From NCBI GenBank assembly GCA_947166105.1, contig CAMVCZ010000016.1:1-64000 (forward strand): a stretch of DNA of 64,000 nt. Direction: 5' to 3'. This DNA is from an uncultured Bacteroidales bacterium. GTDB taxonomy: Bacteria > Bacteroidota > Bacteroidia > Bacteroidales > F082. The translations under genes and the position numbers were made by a program. Positions 37,011 to 47,205 of this stretch are shown here, one piece after another. The stretch's first letter is position 1. The number at the start of each line of letters is the position of its first letter. The notes under the pieces were generated by a model that made no database searches, had not been told where the DNA came from, and saw only the letters and a program-made list of their open reading frames with translations.

Positions 37011-37568
37011 ATGTCAAGAATTGGTAAATTGCCTATCGCCATCCCCGCTGGCGTAACGGTCGACATCAAAGACGGTGTCATCACGGTTAAAGGTAAGTTA
37101 GGTGAACTTTCGCAGAAGTTCGGCGACGGTGTCATCCTCGAAATGGAAGACGGCCAACTGCATGTGAAACCCAACGAGGCTACCACTATGGGCAAGCCGG
37201 GTGCCATGCACGGACTCTATCGCGCCCTCATCGCCAACATGGTCAAGGGCGTGAGCGAAGGTTTTGAAACGGTGCAGGAATTTGTCGGTGTCGGCTACAA
37301 GGCCGAGGCCAAGGGACAAATCCTCGAAATGGCTCTGGGCTTCTCCCACAACATCTTTATGGAGATGCCTCCGGAGATCAAGATTGAGACCATCAATGAA
37401 AGAGGTAAGAACCCCATTCTGAAGATGCGTTCATACGACAAACAACTTCTTGGTCAGGTGGCCGCAAAGATCCGCTCGATGCGTGAGCCTGAACCTTATA
37501 AGGGTAAGGGTATCAAGTTCGAAGGCGAAGTCCTGAGACGTAAGGCTGGTAAGTCAGCTGGTAAGTAA
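37011..37568 (+). CDS. rplF: 50S ribosomal protein L6
   Basis: 185 residues (SRIGKLPIAIPAGVTVDIKD, EPYKGKGIKFEGEVLRRKAG). Confidence 0.98.
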   Translation: MSRIGKLPIAIPAGVTVDIKDGVITVKGKLGELSQKFGDGVILEMEDGQLHVKPNEATTMGKPGAMHGLYRALIANMVKGVSEGFETVQEFVGVGYKAEAKGQILEMALGFSHNIFMEMPPEIKIETINERGKNPILKMRSYDKQLLGQVAAKIRSMREPEPYKGKGIKFEGEVLRRKAGKSAGK

Positions 37569-37598
37569 TGATTAATACCTCAGTAAAGAAAGTAAACA

Positions 37599-37955
37599 AT
37601 GGCAAAAACTAAAGAAGAGAGAAGACAGTTCATCAAGAAGAGCATCAGAAAGAAGATTTCTGGTACGGCCGATCGTCCGCGCATGTCTGTCTTCAGAAGC
37701 AACAAGCAAATCTATGTGCAGCTGATTGACGACGAGGTCGGCAAGACATTGACTGCCGCCAGTTCCCGCGAGAACGGCATCGAAAACGAAAAGATCACCA
37801 AGACCGAGCAGGCCGCCAAGGTGGGCGCCCTGATTGCTGAGAAGGCCAAGGCCGCCGGCATCGAGAAGGTCGTGTTCGACCGCAATGGTTATTTGTATCA
37901 TGGTAGAGTGAAGTCGCTGGCCGACGCAGCTCGTAATGGAGGACTTAAATTCTAA
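37599..37955 (+). CDS. rplR: 50S ribosomal protein L18
   Basis: 118 residues ([39 protein letters not shown]). Binds 5S rRNA with L5. Confidence 0.97.
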   Translation: MAKTKEERRQFIKKSIRKKISGTADRPRMSVFRSNKQIYVQLIDDEVGKTLTAASSRENGIENEKITKTEQAAKVGALIAEKAKAAGIEKVVFDRNGYLYHGRVKSLADAARNGGLKF

Positions 37956-37960
37956 TTGTC

Positions 37961-38479
37961 ATGGCAGAAGTTAATGTAAAAAGAGTAAAGTCTAGCGAAA
38001 TCGAGTTCAAGGAACGTCTCGTTAGCATCAACCGCGTCACCAAGGTGACCAAAGGTGGTCGTACTTTCACTTTCGCAGCATTGGTTGTCGTTGGCAATGA
38101 GAATGGCGTGGTCGGTTACGGCCTCGGCAAAGCCAAGGAAGCCACTGCCGCCATCCAGAAGGGCGTCGACGACGCCAAGAAGAACCTCGTCAAGGTTCCC
38201 GTCCTGAACGGCACGCTGCCTCACGAACAATACGGTAAGTATAGCGGTGCTTACGTCTACATTCAGCCCGCTACCCCCGGTACCGGCGTCATCGCTGGCG
38301 GTGCCATGCGTGCCGTCCTCGAAAGCGTTGGCGTGAAGAACGTGATGGCCAAGTCGAAAGGCTCGTCCAACCCTCACTCCGTGGTGAAAGCCACTTTCGA
38401 TGCACTGACCAGAATGCGCGACGCCTACACCGTCGCTCAGTTGAGAGGTGTGGATTTGGATACTGTGTTTAACGGATAA
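37961..38479 (+). CDS. rpsE: 30S ribosomal protein S5
   Basis: 172 residues ([40 protein letters not shown]). Confidence 0.98.
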   Translation: MAEVNVKRVKSSEIEFKERLVSINRVTKVTKGGRTFTFAALVVVGNENGVVGYGLGKAKEATAAIQKGVDDAKKNLVKVPVLNGTLPHEQYGKYSGAYVYIQPATPGTGVIAGGAMRAVLESVGVKNVMAKSKGSSNPHSVVKATFDALTRMRDAYTVAQLRGVDLDTVFNG

Positions 38480-38491
38480 AACTTTTGAAAG

Positions 38492-38674
38492 ATGAAGAAA
38501 GTTAGAATCACCCAAGTCAGAAGTGGTATCGGAAGACCACAAGATCAAAAGGACACTTTGAGGTCACTCAAACTGAGAAAGATGCACCAGTCAGTAGAGG
38601 TCGACATGGACGACCCCTGCATGGCAGGCATGGTGAACAAGATCGCCCATCTCCTCAAGATCGAAGAAATCTAA
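38492..38674 (+). CDS. rpmD: 50S ribosomal protein L30
   Basis: 60 residues (KKVRITQVRSGIGRPQDQK), typical short bacterial form. Confidence 0.96.
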   Translation: MKKVRITQVRSGIGRPQDQKDTLRSLKLRKMHQSVEVDMDDPCMAGMVNKIAHLLKIEEI

Positions 38675-38702
38675 TTGTTGAACTTATCAAATCTACAGTA
38701 TC

Positions 38703-39155
38703 ATGGATTTAAGCAATCTCAAACCAGCAGAAGGTTCTACAAAGGAAAAGAAAAGATTAGGCCGTGGCCAAGGCTCTGGAAGAGGCGGCACGTCAACGCG
38801 CGGTCACAAGGGTGCTCAAGCCCGTTCCGGCGCCAAGCGTAAAGTCGGCTTCCAAGGCGGTCAGATGCCTCTCGCCCGTTTGGTTCCTAAGTTCGGTTTC
38901 AAGAACATGAACCGTGTTGAGTATACCCCTGTCAACCTCGTAACTTTGCAGAAACTTGCTGACAAAGGCATTACGGTGATCACTCCCGAAGTGCTTGTCG
39001 AAAACCGTGTCACCCACAAAAAGGAACTCGTCAAGATCCTTGGCAGGGGTGAATTGACTGCAAAAGTGGAAGTTAGGGCTCACGCTTTTTCCGCAAAGGC
39101 TAAGGAGATGATTGAAGCCGCCGGCGGAACCTGCGAAAAATACGAAACGAAATGA
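38703..39155 (+). CDS. rplO: 50S ribosomal protein L15
   Basis: 150 residues (RLGRGQGSGRGGTSTRGHKG). The stop overlaps the secY start by 4 bases (ATGA). Confidence 0.98.
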   Translation: MDLSNLKPAEGSTKEKKRLGRGQGSGRGGTSTRGHKGAQARSGAKRKVGFQGGQMPLARLVPKFGFKNMNRVEYTPVNLVTLQKLADKGITVITPEVLVENRVTHKKELVKILGRGELTAKVEVRAHAFSAKAKEMIEAAGGTCEKYETK

Positions 39156-40504
39156 ACAGACTAATTGAAACCATAAGGAATATCTTCAAGATTGAGGAGT
39201 TGCGCCAGCGCATTCTCTACACCATCCTCATCATCTTGATCTATCGCTTTGGCTCGTTCGTTGTCATTCCTGGCGTCGACCCGAACCAGTTGTCGAACCT
39301 GCAACAAAGCAGTGAAGGCGGCTTGCTCGGACTGTTGAACATGTTCTCGGGCGGTGCTTTCGGCAACGCTTCGGTCTTCGCTCTTGGTATCATGCCTTAC
39401 ATCACCGCATCCATCATCATCCAACTGCTTGGCATGGCAGTGCCTTACTTCCAGCGCTTGCAGAAGGAAGGTGAAAGCGGACGTAAGAAGCTGAACCAAA
39501 TCATGCGTTACCTCACCGTAATCATTGTCATTATCCAGGCCCCCGGCTACATCAAGAACGTGCTTGTGCAGTTGCCCAAAACCGCCGTCACTCCTTTCGA
39601 CGGCGTGAGCGACCCAAGCGCCTTCTTCTGGATTTCGTCGGTCATCCTGCTCATCGCCGGCACCTTGTTCATCATGTGGCTTGGCGAGAAGATTACGGAC
39701 AAGGGCATCGGCAATGGTATCTCCCTGATCATTATGATCGGTATCATCGCCCGTCTGCCCGGTGCCTTTGCAGCCGAGGTTGCAGCCCGCTTCAACCAAG
39801 GCGGAACCGGCCTTCTGGTTCTCGTCATCGAGTTGATTGTGCTGTTCTTCGTGATGGTGGGCACTATCGCCCTCGTGCAAGGCACGCGCAAGATTCCGGT
39901 ACAGTATGCCAAGCGCGTGGTTGGCAACCGTCAGTATGGCGGTGTGCGCCAATACATCCCGCTGAAAGTGAATGCCGCCGGCGTTATGCCTATCATCTTC
40001 GCCCAGGCCATCATGTTCCTGCCTATTACCATTGCCGGTTTCAGACAGAGTGATGCCTTGACGGGATTTGCCGCTGCGTTCACCAACATCAACGGATTCT
40101 GGTACAACCTCGTGTTCTTCCTCATGATCATCGCCTTCACCTATTTCTATACGGCTGTGACGATGAACACTAACCAAATGGCCGAAGACATCAAGAAGAA
40201 CGGTGGATTCATTCCCGGCGTGAAGCCCGGAAAGAAGACGGCTGAGTATCTCGACACCATCATGTCGCGCATCACCCTACCCGGTTCCATCTTCCTCGGT
40301 CTCGTGGCCATCATGCCTGCCATTGTGGCCTCGCTCATGAACGTCACCACGGGATTCTCCCATTTCTATGGCGGAACCTCGTTGCTGATTCTCGTGGGCG
40401 TCGTGCTCGACACCTTGCAACAAATCGAAAGCCACCTCCTGATGCACCACTACGATGGTCTCACCAAGAGTGGCCGCATCAAGGGACGCATCGGCAGGAT
40501 GTAA
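39152..40504 (+). CDS. secY: Preprotein translocase subunit SecY
   Basis: 450 residues with ten hydrophobic segments; the channel of the Sec translocon. Plug region GLLGLLNMFSGGAFGNASVF, ribosome/SecA contact loops and C-terminal GRIKGRIGRM are normal. Translation is coupled to rplO. No map or adk gene follows, unlike the usual secY-map-infA order of many Bacteroidales. Confidence 0.97.
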   Translation: MNRLIETIRNIFKIEELRQRILYTILIILIYRFGSFVVIPGVDPNQLSNLQQSSEGGLLGLLNMFSGGAFGNASVFALGIMPYITASIIIQLLGMAVPYFQRLQKEGESGRKKLNQIMRYLTVIIVIIQAPGYIKNVLVQLPKTAVTPFDGVSDPSAFFWISSVILLIAGTLFIMWLGEKITDKGIGNGISLIIMIGIIARLPGAFAAEVAARFNQGGTGLLVLVIELIVLFFVMVGTIALVQGTRKIPVQYAKRVVGNRQYGGVRQYIPLKVNAAGVMPIIFAQAIMFLPITIAGFRQSDALTGFAAAFTNINGFWYNLVFFLMIIAFTYFYTAVTMNTNQMAEDIKKNGGFIPGVKPGKKTAEYLDTIMSRITLPGSIFLGLVAIMPAIVASLMNVTTGFSHFYGGTSLLILVGVVLDTLQQIESHLLMHHYDGLTKSGRIKGRIGRM

Positions 40505-40548
40505 TCGCAAACGCCCTTTGCCCGTTGGCGCAAAGCAAGCCTGACTTT

Positions 40549-40587
40549 CGGGAAACCTTCGGAAAAACAAGTGCCGAGGGTTCCCCG
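40549..40587 (+). other. Hairpin between secY and infA
   Basis: CGGGAAACCTTCGG (40549-40562) pairs with CCGAGGGTTCCCCG (40574-40587) with one mismatch and one G-U pair around an 11-base loop. No T-run follows. It may protect the mRNA end or attenuate read-through into infA. Confidence 0.6.
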
Positions 40588-40667
40588 AAGAGAGGGCGGG
40601 ATTCTTTGATAAACAGGTGAGGATGAATAAATTTGACAAAAATGTCCTCCGTTTGGAAAAGAATTAT

Positions 40668-40675
40668 TACTTTTG
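40668..40675 (+). promoter_or_regulatory. -7 box of an internal promoter before infA
   Basis: TACTTTTG, the same box as before rpsL, with TTTGG at 40652. It would give the infA-rpmJ-rpsM-rpsK-rpsD-rpoA-rplQ block its own transcript with a leader of about 70 bases. Confidence 0.65.
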
Positions 40676-40751
40676 CAGCCCGAATTTCAGCCAAAAAAGG
40701 GCAGGGAATGAAGTAAATAACGCATTATTAAGTATTTGAAAGTAATAGAGT

Positions 40752-40973
40752 ATGGTTAAACAAATGTCGATAGAACAGGAAGGCACAGTAGTGGAAGCAT
40801 TGGGTAACGCCATGTTTCGTGTCGAGTTGGAGAACGGGTTGGTCATCATTGCCACCATCTCCGGCAAGATGCGTATGCACTATATCAAGATTCTGCCTGG
40901 CGACAAAGTCAAGTTGGAAATGTCTCCCTATGATTTGACAAAGGGCCGTATCACCTTCAGATACAAGAGTTAA
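40752..40973 (+). CDS. infA: Translation initiation factor IF-1
   Basis: 73 residues, OB fold ([38 protein letters not shown]). First gene after the 247-base gap following secY. Confidence 0.97.
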   Translation: MVKQMSIEQEGTVVEALGNAMFRVELENGLVIIATISGKMRMHYIKILPGDKVKLEMSPYDLTKGRITFRYKS

Positions 40974-40999
40974 GCAGCAAACTACAAAAGTATATTGAA

Positions 41000-41116
41000 A
41001 TGAAAGTTCAAGCATCTGTCAAGAAAAGATCTGCCGACTGCATCATCGTGAAGCGCAAGGGCAGAGTGTATGTGATTAATAAGAAGAACCCTAAAGAGAA
41101 TCAGCGTCAGGGTTAA
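41000..41116 (+). CDS. rpmJ: 50S ribosomal protein L36, zinc-less form
   Basis: A 38-residue gene ([20 protein letters not shown], ending NPKENQRQG). It keeps one cysteine; the other zinc ligands of the CxxC...C...H form are replaced (S, N, N). It lies between infA and rpsM as expected. Confidence 0.95.
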   Translation: MKVQASVKKRSADCIIVKRKGRVYVINKKNPKENQRQG

Positions 41117-41153
41117 ATCTTTGTCGAAAATTTAAACTAAAGAATAAGATAAT

Positions 41154-41531
41154 ATGGCAAGAATCGCTGGTGTAGATATCCCGAGCAACAAGGCCGGTGA
41201 AATCTCGTTGACCTACATTTACGGCATTGGACGTTCATTGTCCAAGGAAATCCTGAACAAAGCCGGTGTCGAACCTGCCAAGAAAGTCCAAGACTGGACC
41301 GACGACGAGCAGAAGACTGTCCGTGACATCATCGCCGAACAGTACAAGACCGAAGGTGAGCTTCGCGGTGAAGTTCAGATGAACATTAAGCGTTTGATGG
41401 ACATCGGTTGCTACAGAGGTGTCCGTCATCGTGCCGGCCTGCCCGTCCGCGGACAAAGCACGAAGAACAACGCACGTACCCGCAAGGGCCGTAAGAAGAC
41501 TGTTGCAAACAAGAAGAAAGCTACGAAGTAA
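41154..41531 (+). CDS. rpsM: 30S ribosomal protein S13
   Basis: 125 residues ([39 protein letters not shown]). Confidence 0.98.
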   Translation: MARIAGVDIPSNKAGEISLTYIYGIGRSLSKEILNKAGVEPAKKVQDWTDDEQKTVRDIIAEQYKTEGELRGEVQMNIKRLMDIGCYRGVRHRAGLPVRGQSTKNNARTRKGRKKTVANKKKATK

Positions 41532-41576
41532 TAAGTAGTTGGATCATATCAAATTAAAAAAACCACACAATCAAAA

Positions 41577-41966
41577 ATGGCAAAAAACAACAAAGTTACA
41601 AAGAAGCGTGTTGTGAAAATCGAGGCAACGGGCATGGCTTTCGTGAAGGCTTCGTTCAACAACGTCATCGTTTCTCTGACCAACAATGAAGGACAAGTCA
41701 TTTCTTGGGCATCAGCAGGTAAGATGGGCTTTAAAGGCTCAAAGAAGAACACACCATACGCTGCTCAGATGGCTGCTGAAGACTGCGCCAAGACTGCCTA
41801 TGACTTGGGATTACGCAAAGTTAAAGTTTATGTGAAGGGACCTGGTTCAGGACGTGAATCCGCCATACGTGCCATCCACTCGATGGGCGTCGAGGTGACC
41901 GAAATCATCGACGTCACTCCGCTGCCGCACAATGGTTGCCGTCCTCCAAAACGTAGAAGAGTGTAA
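41577..41966 (+). CDS. rpsK: 30S ribosomal protein S11
   Basis: 129 residues ([36 protein letters not shown]). Confidence 0.98.
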   Translation: MAKNNKVTKKRVVKIEATGMAFVKASFNNVIVSLTNNEGQVISWASAGKMGFKGSKKNTPYAAQMAAEDCAKTAYDLGLRKVKVYVKGPGSGRESAIRAIHSMGVEVTEIIDVTPLPHNGCRPPKRRRV

Positions 41967-41992
41967 AGTCGAACAATTAAAAAACTTGAATT

Positions 41993-42601
41993 ATGGCAAG
42001 ATATACAGGTCCAAAAACGAAAATCGCTCGTAAGTTCGGTGAACCCATCTTCGGTTCAGACAAGTACTTCGAAAAGAGAAATTATCCTCCTGGGATGCAC
42101 GGCGCCAACGCAAGAAGAAAGAAGGTTTCGGAATACGGCACCCAGTTGAAGGAAAAGCAAAAGGCTAAATATACCTACGGAGTTCTCGAGAGACAATTCC
42201 GCAAGACCTTCGAGCACGCCCGCCGCAAGGAAGGCGTCACCGGTCTTATCCTGATGCAACTTCTGGAATCACGCTTAGACAATGTGGTGTATCGCTTGGG
42301 CATCGCCCCCACCCGCGCCGCAGCTCGTCAGCTTGTGAACCATCGTCATATCGCCGTCAACGGCAACGTCCTCAGCATCCCGTCTTACCTTGTTAAAATA
42401 GGCGATGTTGTTGGAGTACGTGAAAAGTCAAAGAGCCTCGAAGTTGTCACCAACTCGTTGGGCGGCCGTCAGGGCAGCAACTTCGCTTGGCTTGAATGGG
42501 ATGCGGAAAAGATGTGCGGCAAGTTCATGAACTATCCGGCTCGTGAAGAGATCCCGGAGAACATCAACGAACAGCTCATCGTCGAATTGTATTCTAAGTA
42601 A
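41993..42601 (+). CDS. rpsD: 30S ribosomal protein S4
   Basis: 202 residues ([21 protein letters not shown]4 RNA-binding domain with [20 protein letters not shown]). Early assembly protein of the 30S subunit. Confidence 0.98.
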   Translation: MARYTGPKTKIARKFGEPIFGSDKYFEKRNYPPGMHGANARRKKVSEYGTQLKEKQKAKYTYGVLERQFRKTFEHARRKEGVTGLILMQLLESRLDNVVYRLGIAPTRAAARQLVNHRHIAVNGNVLSIPSYLVKIGDVVGVREKSKSLEVVTNSLGGRQGSNFAWLEWDAEKMCGKFMNYPAREEIPENINEQLIVELYSK

Positions 42602-42634
42602 TTGTTCTTTGTTAACCTGGTAAAACTATTCAAC

Positions 42635-43627
42635 ATGGCAATATTAGCGTTTCAAAAACCCGATGAGGTTATAATGGTTGAAGGCTCCGACACCAAAGGC
42701 GTATTCGAGTTTCGACCTCTTGAACCAGGTTTCGGCATCACCATTGGTAATGCGCTTAGAAGAATCCTGCTGTCTTCTCTTGAAGGCTTCGCTATCACTT
42801 CTATCCACATCGATGGCGTCACCCACGAATTTGCTTCCATCGACGGCGTTATTGAGGACGTCGCCGACATGGTCTTGAATTTCAAACAAGTGCGCCTCAA
42901 ACAGCTTGTGCCTTCCGAGGTACACGAGAAGATTAGCTTCACCATCACGGGCCAAGAGCAATTCAAGGCCGGTGACATGAACAAGTATCTCTGCTCCTTC
43001 CAAGTGCTCAATCCCGACCTCGTCATTTGCAACCTCGAACCTTCCGTGAAGTTGAACATTGAACTCAACATCAACAAGGGTAGGGGATATGTGCCTGCCG
43101 ACGAGAACAAGTTGGTTGGCGCTCCGGTCGACACCATCGCCATCGACTCCATCTACACGCCCATCCGCAACGTGAGCTACAAGGTGGAAAACTGGCGCGT
43201 CGAGCAGAAGACCGACTACGAGAAGCTGGTCCTCGAAATCGACACTGATGGCTCCATCAATCCCAAAGATGCCCTTAAAGAAGCCGCAAAGATCCTCATT
43301 TTCCACTTCATGCTCTTCTCCGACGAGAACATCAACCTTGTACCCGACGAGAAGACCGTGCCCGAAGATTTCGATGAGGGTTCGTTGCATATCCGTCAGC
43401 TTCTCAAGACAAAGCTCGTCGACCTCGACTTGTCGGTCCGCGCCTTGAACTGCTTGAAAGCTGCTGAGGTTGAAACGCTTGGTGAACTTGTCGCCTTCAA
43501 CAAACAAGACCTCCTCAAGTTCCGCAACTTCGGTAAGAAGTCGCTCACAGAATTGGACGAATTGGTCAGAAGCAAAGGCCTCGAGTTCGGTATGAATGTC
43601 AGCAAATTTAAATTAGATAAGGAATAA
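42635..43627 (+). CDS. rpoA: RNA polymerase subunit alpha
   Basis: 330 residues. N-terminal assembly domain ([20 protein letters not shown]) and C-terminal UP-element/activator domain ([20 protein letters not shown]) are present. The ATG at 42635 ([12 protein letters not shown]) gives the family's normal N-terminus; an upstream ATG-like start is not needed. Confidence 0.98.
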   Translation: MAILAFQKPDEVIMVEGSDTKGVFEFRPLEPGFGITIGNALRRILLSSLEGFAITSIHIDGVTHEFASIDGVIEDVADMVLNFKQVRLKQLVPSEVHEKISFTITGQEQFKAGDMNKYLCSFQVLNPDLVICNLEPSVKLNIELNINKGRGYVPADENKLVGAPVDTIAIDSIYTPIRNVSYKVENWRVEQKTDYEKLVLEIDTDGSINPKDALKEAAKILIFHFMLFSDENINLVPDEKTVPEDFDEGSLHIRQLLKTKLVDLDLSVRALNCLKAAEVETLGELVAFNKQDLLKFRNFGKKSLTELDELVRSKGLEFGMNVSKFKLDKE

Positions 43628-43632
43628 TCAAG

Positions 43633-44130
43633 ATGAGACACAATAAGAAATTCAATCACTTGGGCAGAAAAAGCGCACACCGCAAGGCAATGCTTTCGAA
43701 CATGGCCACTTCGCTGATTCTCCACAAACGCATCATCACCACCACAGCCAAGGCCAAGGCCCTGCGTATGTATGTTGAACCGTTGATTACACGCTCGAAA
43801 CCCGAGAACAACACGACCACGGAGCAAGGCACCGGCAACCGCCGTTTGGTGTTCAGCTATTTGCACGACAAGTATGCCGTCACCGAGCTTTTCCGTGAAA
43901 TCGGCCCGAAGGTGGGCAACCGTCCGGGTGGCTATACGAGAATCATCCGTATGCCCGAAAACCGCAAGGGCGATGCCGCCGAGATGGCCATGATGGAACT
44001 GGTTGACTACAACGAGGTCTACACCCGCGAGGGCCAAAAGACCGCTGCCAAGGCCAAGAGCACCCGTCGTAGCAGCAAGAAGGCTGCCCCGAAGGCTGAG
44101 GCTCCTGTCGCCGAAGAGGTGAAGGAGTAA
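43633..44130 (+). CDS. rplQ: 50S ribosomal protein L17 with acidic/basic tail
   Basis: 165 residues. Core [20 protein letters not shown] is typical; residues after about 125 form a K/A/E-rich extension seen in Bacteroidota. Last gene of the supercluster, followed by a terminator. Confidence 0.97.
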   Translation: MRHNKKFNHLGRKSAHRKAMLSNMATSLILHKRIITTTAKAKALRMYVEPLITRSKPENNTTTEQGTGNRRLVFSYLHDKYAVTELFREIGPKVGNRPGGYTRIIRMPENRKGDAAEMAMMELVDYNEVYTREGQKTAAKAKSTRRSSKKAAPKAEAPVAEEVKE

Positions 44131-44154
44131 TCCTATAACTTTCTTACAGATGAT

Positions 44155-44182
44155 AAAAGGCTGCCGCAAGGTGGCCTTTTTT
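44155..44182 (+). terminator. Terminator of the ribosomal supercluster
   Basis: AAAAGGCTGCC and GGTGGCCTTTT pair with two G-U pairs around a stable GCAA tetraloop, followed by T's, 25 bases past rplQ. The next 185 bases to the promoter at 44369 hold no gene. Confidence 0.85.
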
Positions 44183-44368
44183 CGTGCTTGGCATTGGCAT
44201 TGTCCAACGGGGGGAGTCCCGAGTGTGTACTAATAGTGGGAGTCACATAGCGAGGCCTTAAGGCTCGTTGGTCTTGGAGAAGGGCAGAACTTAACCAAAC
44301 GAGCTACGACTTTGGAAAACTACCTCATTTTCCTCATACTCGATTTATCCCTTTGGAAAATTTTTGTT

Positions 44369-44376
44369 TACCTTTG
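44369..44376 (+). promoter_or_regulatory. -7 box directly before the 44382 start
   Basis: TACCTTTG ends only 6 bases before the ATG at 44382, so the transcript would be leaderless or nearly so. No TTG at the usual -33 spacing was found. Confidence 0.5.
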
Positions 44377-44381
44377 CGCCC

Positions 44382-45671
44382 ATGAACGGAAAGGACGAAA
44401 TAATCAAAAAGCGGCTCTATTTTGAGGGGCTGAAGCAAGCCATCGAAATGCCTCTGCCAGAGGAGGCCATCCGCGATGTGGACGAGATTCTTCAGGATGA
44501 CGAAACAGAAGAAAGCATCAAGGAAACGATGAGGCTTTGGAAGGAAGTGACCGGGCCTTTTGACAACGCCATTGTCTTTGTCCACAACAACCGTTTCCTT
44601 GTGGAGGAAAAGGAAAATATCGTCAACGAAGGTGTCGAGGCCGTCTTTATGATGCCCCAAGAGATGTTTTCCGTTTTGAGGAAGTTGCTGAGAACCACGG
44701 TGATGGAGTTTCTTTCTGTCCTGCAAATTCCATCCAGCGCGAAGGCCAAACTGCTTGATTGTGTCGTGAGTGACGACGAGGACGGCTTCGTTTCGATGAT
44801 GGAACGCATCTCGTGCGACCTGACCCCATTGGCCCGATTGTGTTCCTATTGCATGGATGATTCGACCACGGGAGCCGAAATGAAGGGTGACGACCTCACC
44901 TATTATCTTGACTATATGGCAAGCCGTCTGCACGAGGAGGACGGCGCCGACAACGGGAAATTGCTGGAAGCCATAAAGCGTTGGCAACCCTCCGCTGAGG
45001 TGTTGGACGATGACGACAGCGACGAAGCCTTGGACAGATATTTCTCCGACTACCGCCATTTCTTGGAAACCGACTTGGCCACCAACCTCCATTACTATTG
45101 GGACTGGTACGACGACTTCACGCTGAAGGAACGCAACCTGATAGACCCGATTCTCGACAATCCCTTGGCCAAAGACTTGATTGACAGGATTTGGGAAGAA
45201 TACCAAAACCCCAATCCGAAGCCTTCAGAAACTTTTACGCTTCCTGATGACTTCTTCGGTTGGCAGCACAAAGCCAACAGCCCGAAAGAATACTTCTATA
45301 TGGATGATGCCTTCAAGAAGAAAGGCGTGAGAACCTTTGTGGCTTTCATCAACTGGCTTGCCGACAAGGGCTATATTGAGGACGACAACGAAGTGAAAGC
45401 CTTGTTCGCCTACCGTCTGACGGGAAGATGCCGACCAAAAGGGAAGGAACAGCCCACCATCGAATGGCGCGGCAAGAACAACAAGCCTTACGAACTGATT
45501 TACATCATCAAGAGCTTCTCCGACCGTGGCGACTACAAGAAGATGCGGCTTTTCTTCCACGGCCCCGAGTGGGTGAAAGACCGCGACAGCAGCTATGCCA
45601 ATTCTGCGGATTCGGAGTTCAAGAGGCAGGTGGAGATGTATTATCCCTCCATCTGTAAGTCCAAAAAATGA
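44382..45671 (+). CDS. Hypothetical acidic 429-residue protein
   Basis: A soluble, acidic protein with no recognised domain. The N-terminal half is helical (EEAIRDVDEILQDDETEESI). The C-terminal part (about 315-410) has VAFINWLADKGYIEDDNEVK, then FAYRLTGR and IEWRGKNNKPYELIYIIKSF. That succession (helical module, F/Y-RLTGR, WRG, L-YIIK) recalls small regulatory or mobile-element proteins of Bacteroidales, but I could not name a family. The start at 44382 follows from the adjacent -7 box. Confidence 0.7.
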   Translation: MNGKDEIIKKRLYFEGLKQAIEMPLPEEAIRDVDEILQDDETEESIKETMRLWKEVTGPFDNAIVFVHNNRFLVEEKENIVNEGVEAVFMMPQEMFSVLRKLLRTTVMEFLSVLQIPSSAKAKLLDCVVSDDEDGFVSMMERISCDLTPLARLCSYCMDDSTTGAEMKGDDLTYYLDYMASRLHEEDGADNGKLLEAIKRWQPSAEVLDDDDSDEALDRYFSDYRHFLETDLATNLHYYWDWYDDFTLKERNLIDPILDNPLAKDLIDRIWEEYQNPNPKPSETFTLPDDFFGWQHKANSPKEYFYMDDAFKKKGVRTFVAFINWLADKGYIEDDNEVKALFAYRLTGRCRPKGKEQPTIEWRGKNNKPYELIYIIKSFSDRGDYKKMRLFFHGPEWVKDRDSSYANSADSEFKRQVEMYYPSICKSKK

Positions 45672-45689
45672 CTGATGGGGGAATATTTA

Positions 45690-45735
45690 CCCTCTATTTT
45701 CTGCGGAAAGTCGAAAATTTTGGCACATTCCGCAG
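45690..45735. repeat. Palindromic direct repeat, copy A
   Basis: A 46-base sequence starting CCCTCTATTT. Its 35-base core (45701-45735) begins CTGCGGAA, has AAAATTTT at the centre and ends TTCCGCAG. It overlaps the expected -33 region of the ATPase promoter. Copy B at 47206-47251 differs by one base. Confidence 0.9.
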
Positions 45736-45754
45736 GAAATAGACATGTTTTTTG

Positions 45755-45762
45755 TATTTTTG
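45755..45762 (+). promoter_or_regulatory. -7 box of the repeat-flanked ATPase gene
   Basis: TATTTTTG, 20 bases after palindrome copy A and 20 bases before the ATG at 45783. Confidence 0.65.
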
Positions 45763-45782
45763 CGATTCAAAAACGACACATT

Positions 45783-47204
45783 ATGCTTATCGGACGAAAG
45801 AAAGAGAAAGAGCTTTTGGCAAAACTTCTGTATGAAGAAGAATCCTCGTTTGTGGCTGTTTACGGAAGACGGCGCGTAGGAAAAACCTATCTCGTCAGGA
45901 AAACTTTTGAGGACAAGTTCACTTTTTTCCATACGGGACTTGCCAATTCTCCGCTCAACAAGCAACTGGCGGCTTGGCGAACATCGTTGCGTGACTATGG
46001 AATGAATAAGGCACGGCTGCCACACACTTGGCTCGATGCTTTCGACATGCTGAAGGAATTGGTCAAAGCCTCCAACGAGCCGAAAAAACTGCTTTTTATC
46101 GATGAACTTCCTTGGATGGACACGCACAAGTCGGGTTTTTTGCCTGCCCTGGAGCATTTCTGGAACGGATGGGCCTCGGCACGGAACGATGTCGTTCTGA
46201 TAGTGTGCGGATCGGCCACCTCGTGGATCATCAACAACATCATCAAAAACCACGGCGGTTTGCACAATCGCATTACCCATAACATTCATCTTCAGCCTTT
46301 CTCTTTGCACGAATGTGAGCAATATGCCGCATCGAAGCGATTGGGCATGAACCGCCGCCAAATCATGGAGTGTTATATGGTTATGGGCGGAGTGCCTTAT
46401 TATTGGTCGAAGTTGGCGCGTGAGCGCAGCCTCGCGCAAAATGTGGATGCCTTGTTTTTCGAGCAAGATGCCGTGTTGAGGGATGAGTTCGCCAACTTGT
46501 TTGCCTCTTTGTTCAAGAAGCCGGAACCCTACATTGCCGTGGTTGGCCTGCTCGGCACGAAAAAGGCGGGCATGACACGAGAGGAACTGATTGAAACGGG
46601 CGGCCTTAGCGACAATGGCAAGTTGACGGAGGTGCTTGAGAACCTTGAAGCCTGCGGATTCATCAGGAAATACAAGTCTTTCGGGATGAAAAACAAAAAC
46701 GCTTTGTATCAATTGATCGATTCTTACACGCTGTTCTATTACCGGTTTATACAACAGAACCAGCAAGGTGATGAGCATTTTTGGTCAGCTAATATCGCTA
46801 CGCCCTTGTATTACAATTGGTGCGGACTGGCTTTTGAGCGGCTTTGTTTGTTGCACCTTCCTCAGATAAAGGAGGCCTTGGGCATCAGCGGCATGGTCAG
46901 TAACGCTTGCTCATGGGTCTCGACGCGCAAGAATGAAGATGAGAAAGGCGTGCAAATCGACCTGCTGATCGACCGCAACGATGAGGTCATCGACCTTTGC
47001 GAGATGAAATTTACGAAAGCCGCTTATTCCGTTTCCGATGAGGATGTGGAGAAAATGATGCACAGGCAGTCTGTGTTTGCCGCCGAAACTTCCACTCGCA
47101 AGGCCATACATCTCGTGTTGGTTTCGGCATCGGGCGTGGTTCGCAATGCCAATGCCAACGAGTTCCAAAACATCTTGACCGCCGAAGACCTTTTCGCGCA
47201 ATAA
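45783..47204 (+). CDS. AAA ATPase with C-terminal PD-(D/E)XK-like domain
   Basis: A 473-residue protein. It opens MLIGRKKEKELLAKLL, Walker A is GRRRVGKTYLVRK, and Walker B is KLLFIDELPWMD, as in archaeal-type ATPases (COG1672). A winged-helix-like middle part follows (GMTREELIETGGLSDNGKL). The C-terminal portion has the restriction-nuclease-like signature VQIDLLIDRNDEVIDLCEMK, with D and E-x-K. It is related in layout, but not closely in sequence, to the ATPase at 12770. The gene is exactly framed by two palindromic direct repeats. Function unknown. Confidence 0.85.
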   Translation: MLIGRKKEKELLAKLLYEEESSFVAVYGRRRVGKTYLVRKTFEDKFTFFHTGLANSPLNKQLAAWRTSLRDYGMNKARLPHTWLDAFDMLKELVKASNEPKKLLFIDELPWMDTHKSGFLPALEHFWNGWASARNDVVLIVCGSATSWIINNIIKNHGGLHNRITHNIHLQPFSLHECEQYAASKRLGMNRRQIMECYMVMGGVPYYWSKLARERSLAQNVDALFFEQDAVLRDEFANLFASLFKKPEPYIAVVGLLGTKKAGMTREELIETGGLSDNGKLTEVLENLEACGFIRKYKSFGMKNKNALYQLIDSYTLFYYRFIQQNQQGDEHFWSANIATPLYYNWCGLAFERLCLLHLPQIKEALGISGMVSNACSWVSTRKNEDEKGVQIDLLIDRNDEVIDLCEMKFTKAAYSVSDEDVEKMMHRQSVFAAETSTRKAIHLVLVSASGVVRNANANEFQNILTAEDLFAQ

Positions 47205-47205
47205 C

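Noticed and set aside
44183-44340. Possible RNA gene in the gap after rplQ
   Set aside because: A GC-rich imperfect palindrome (CGAGGCC TTAA GGCTCG) is present, but no promoter-terminator pair encloses it.
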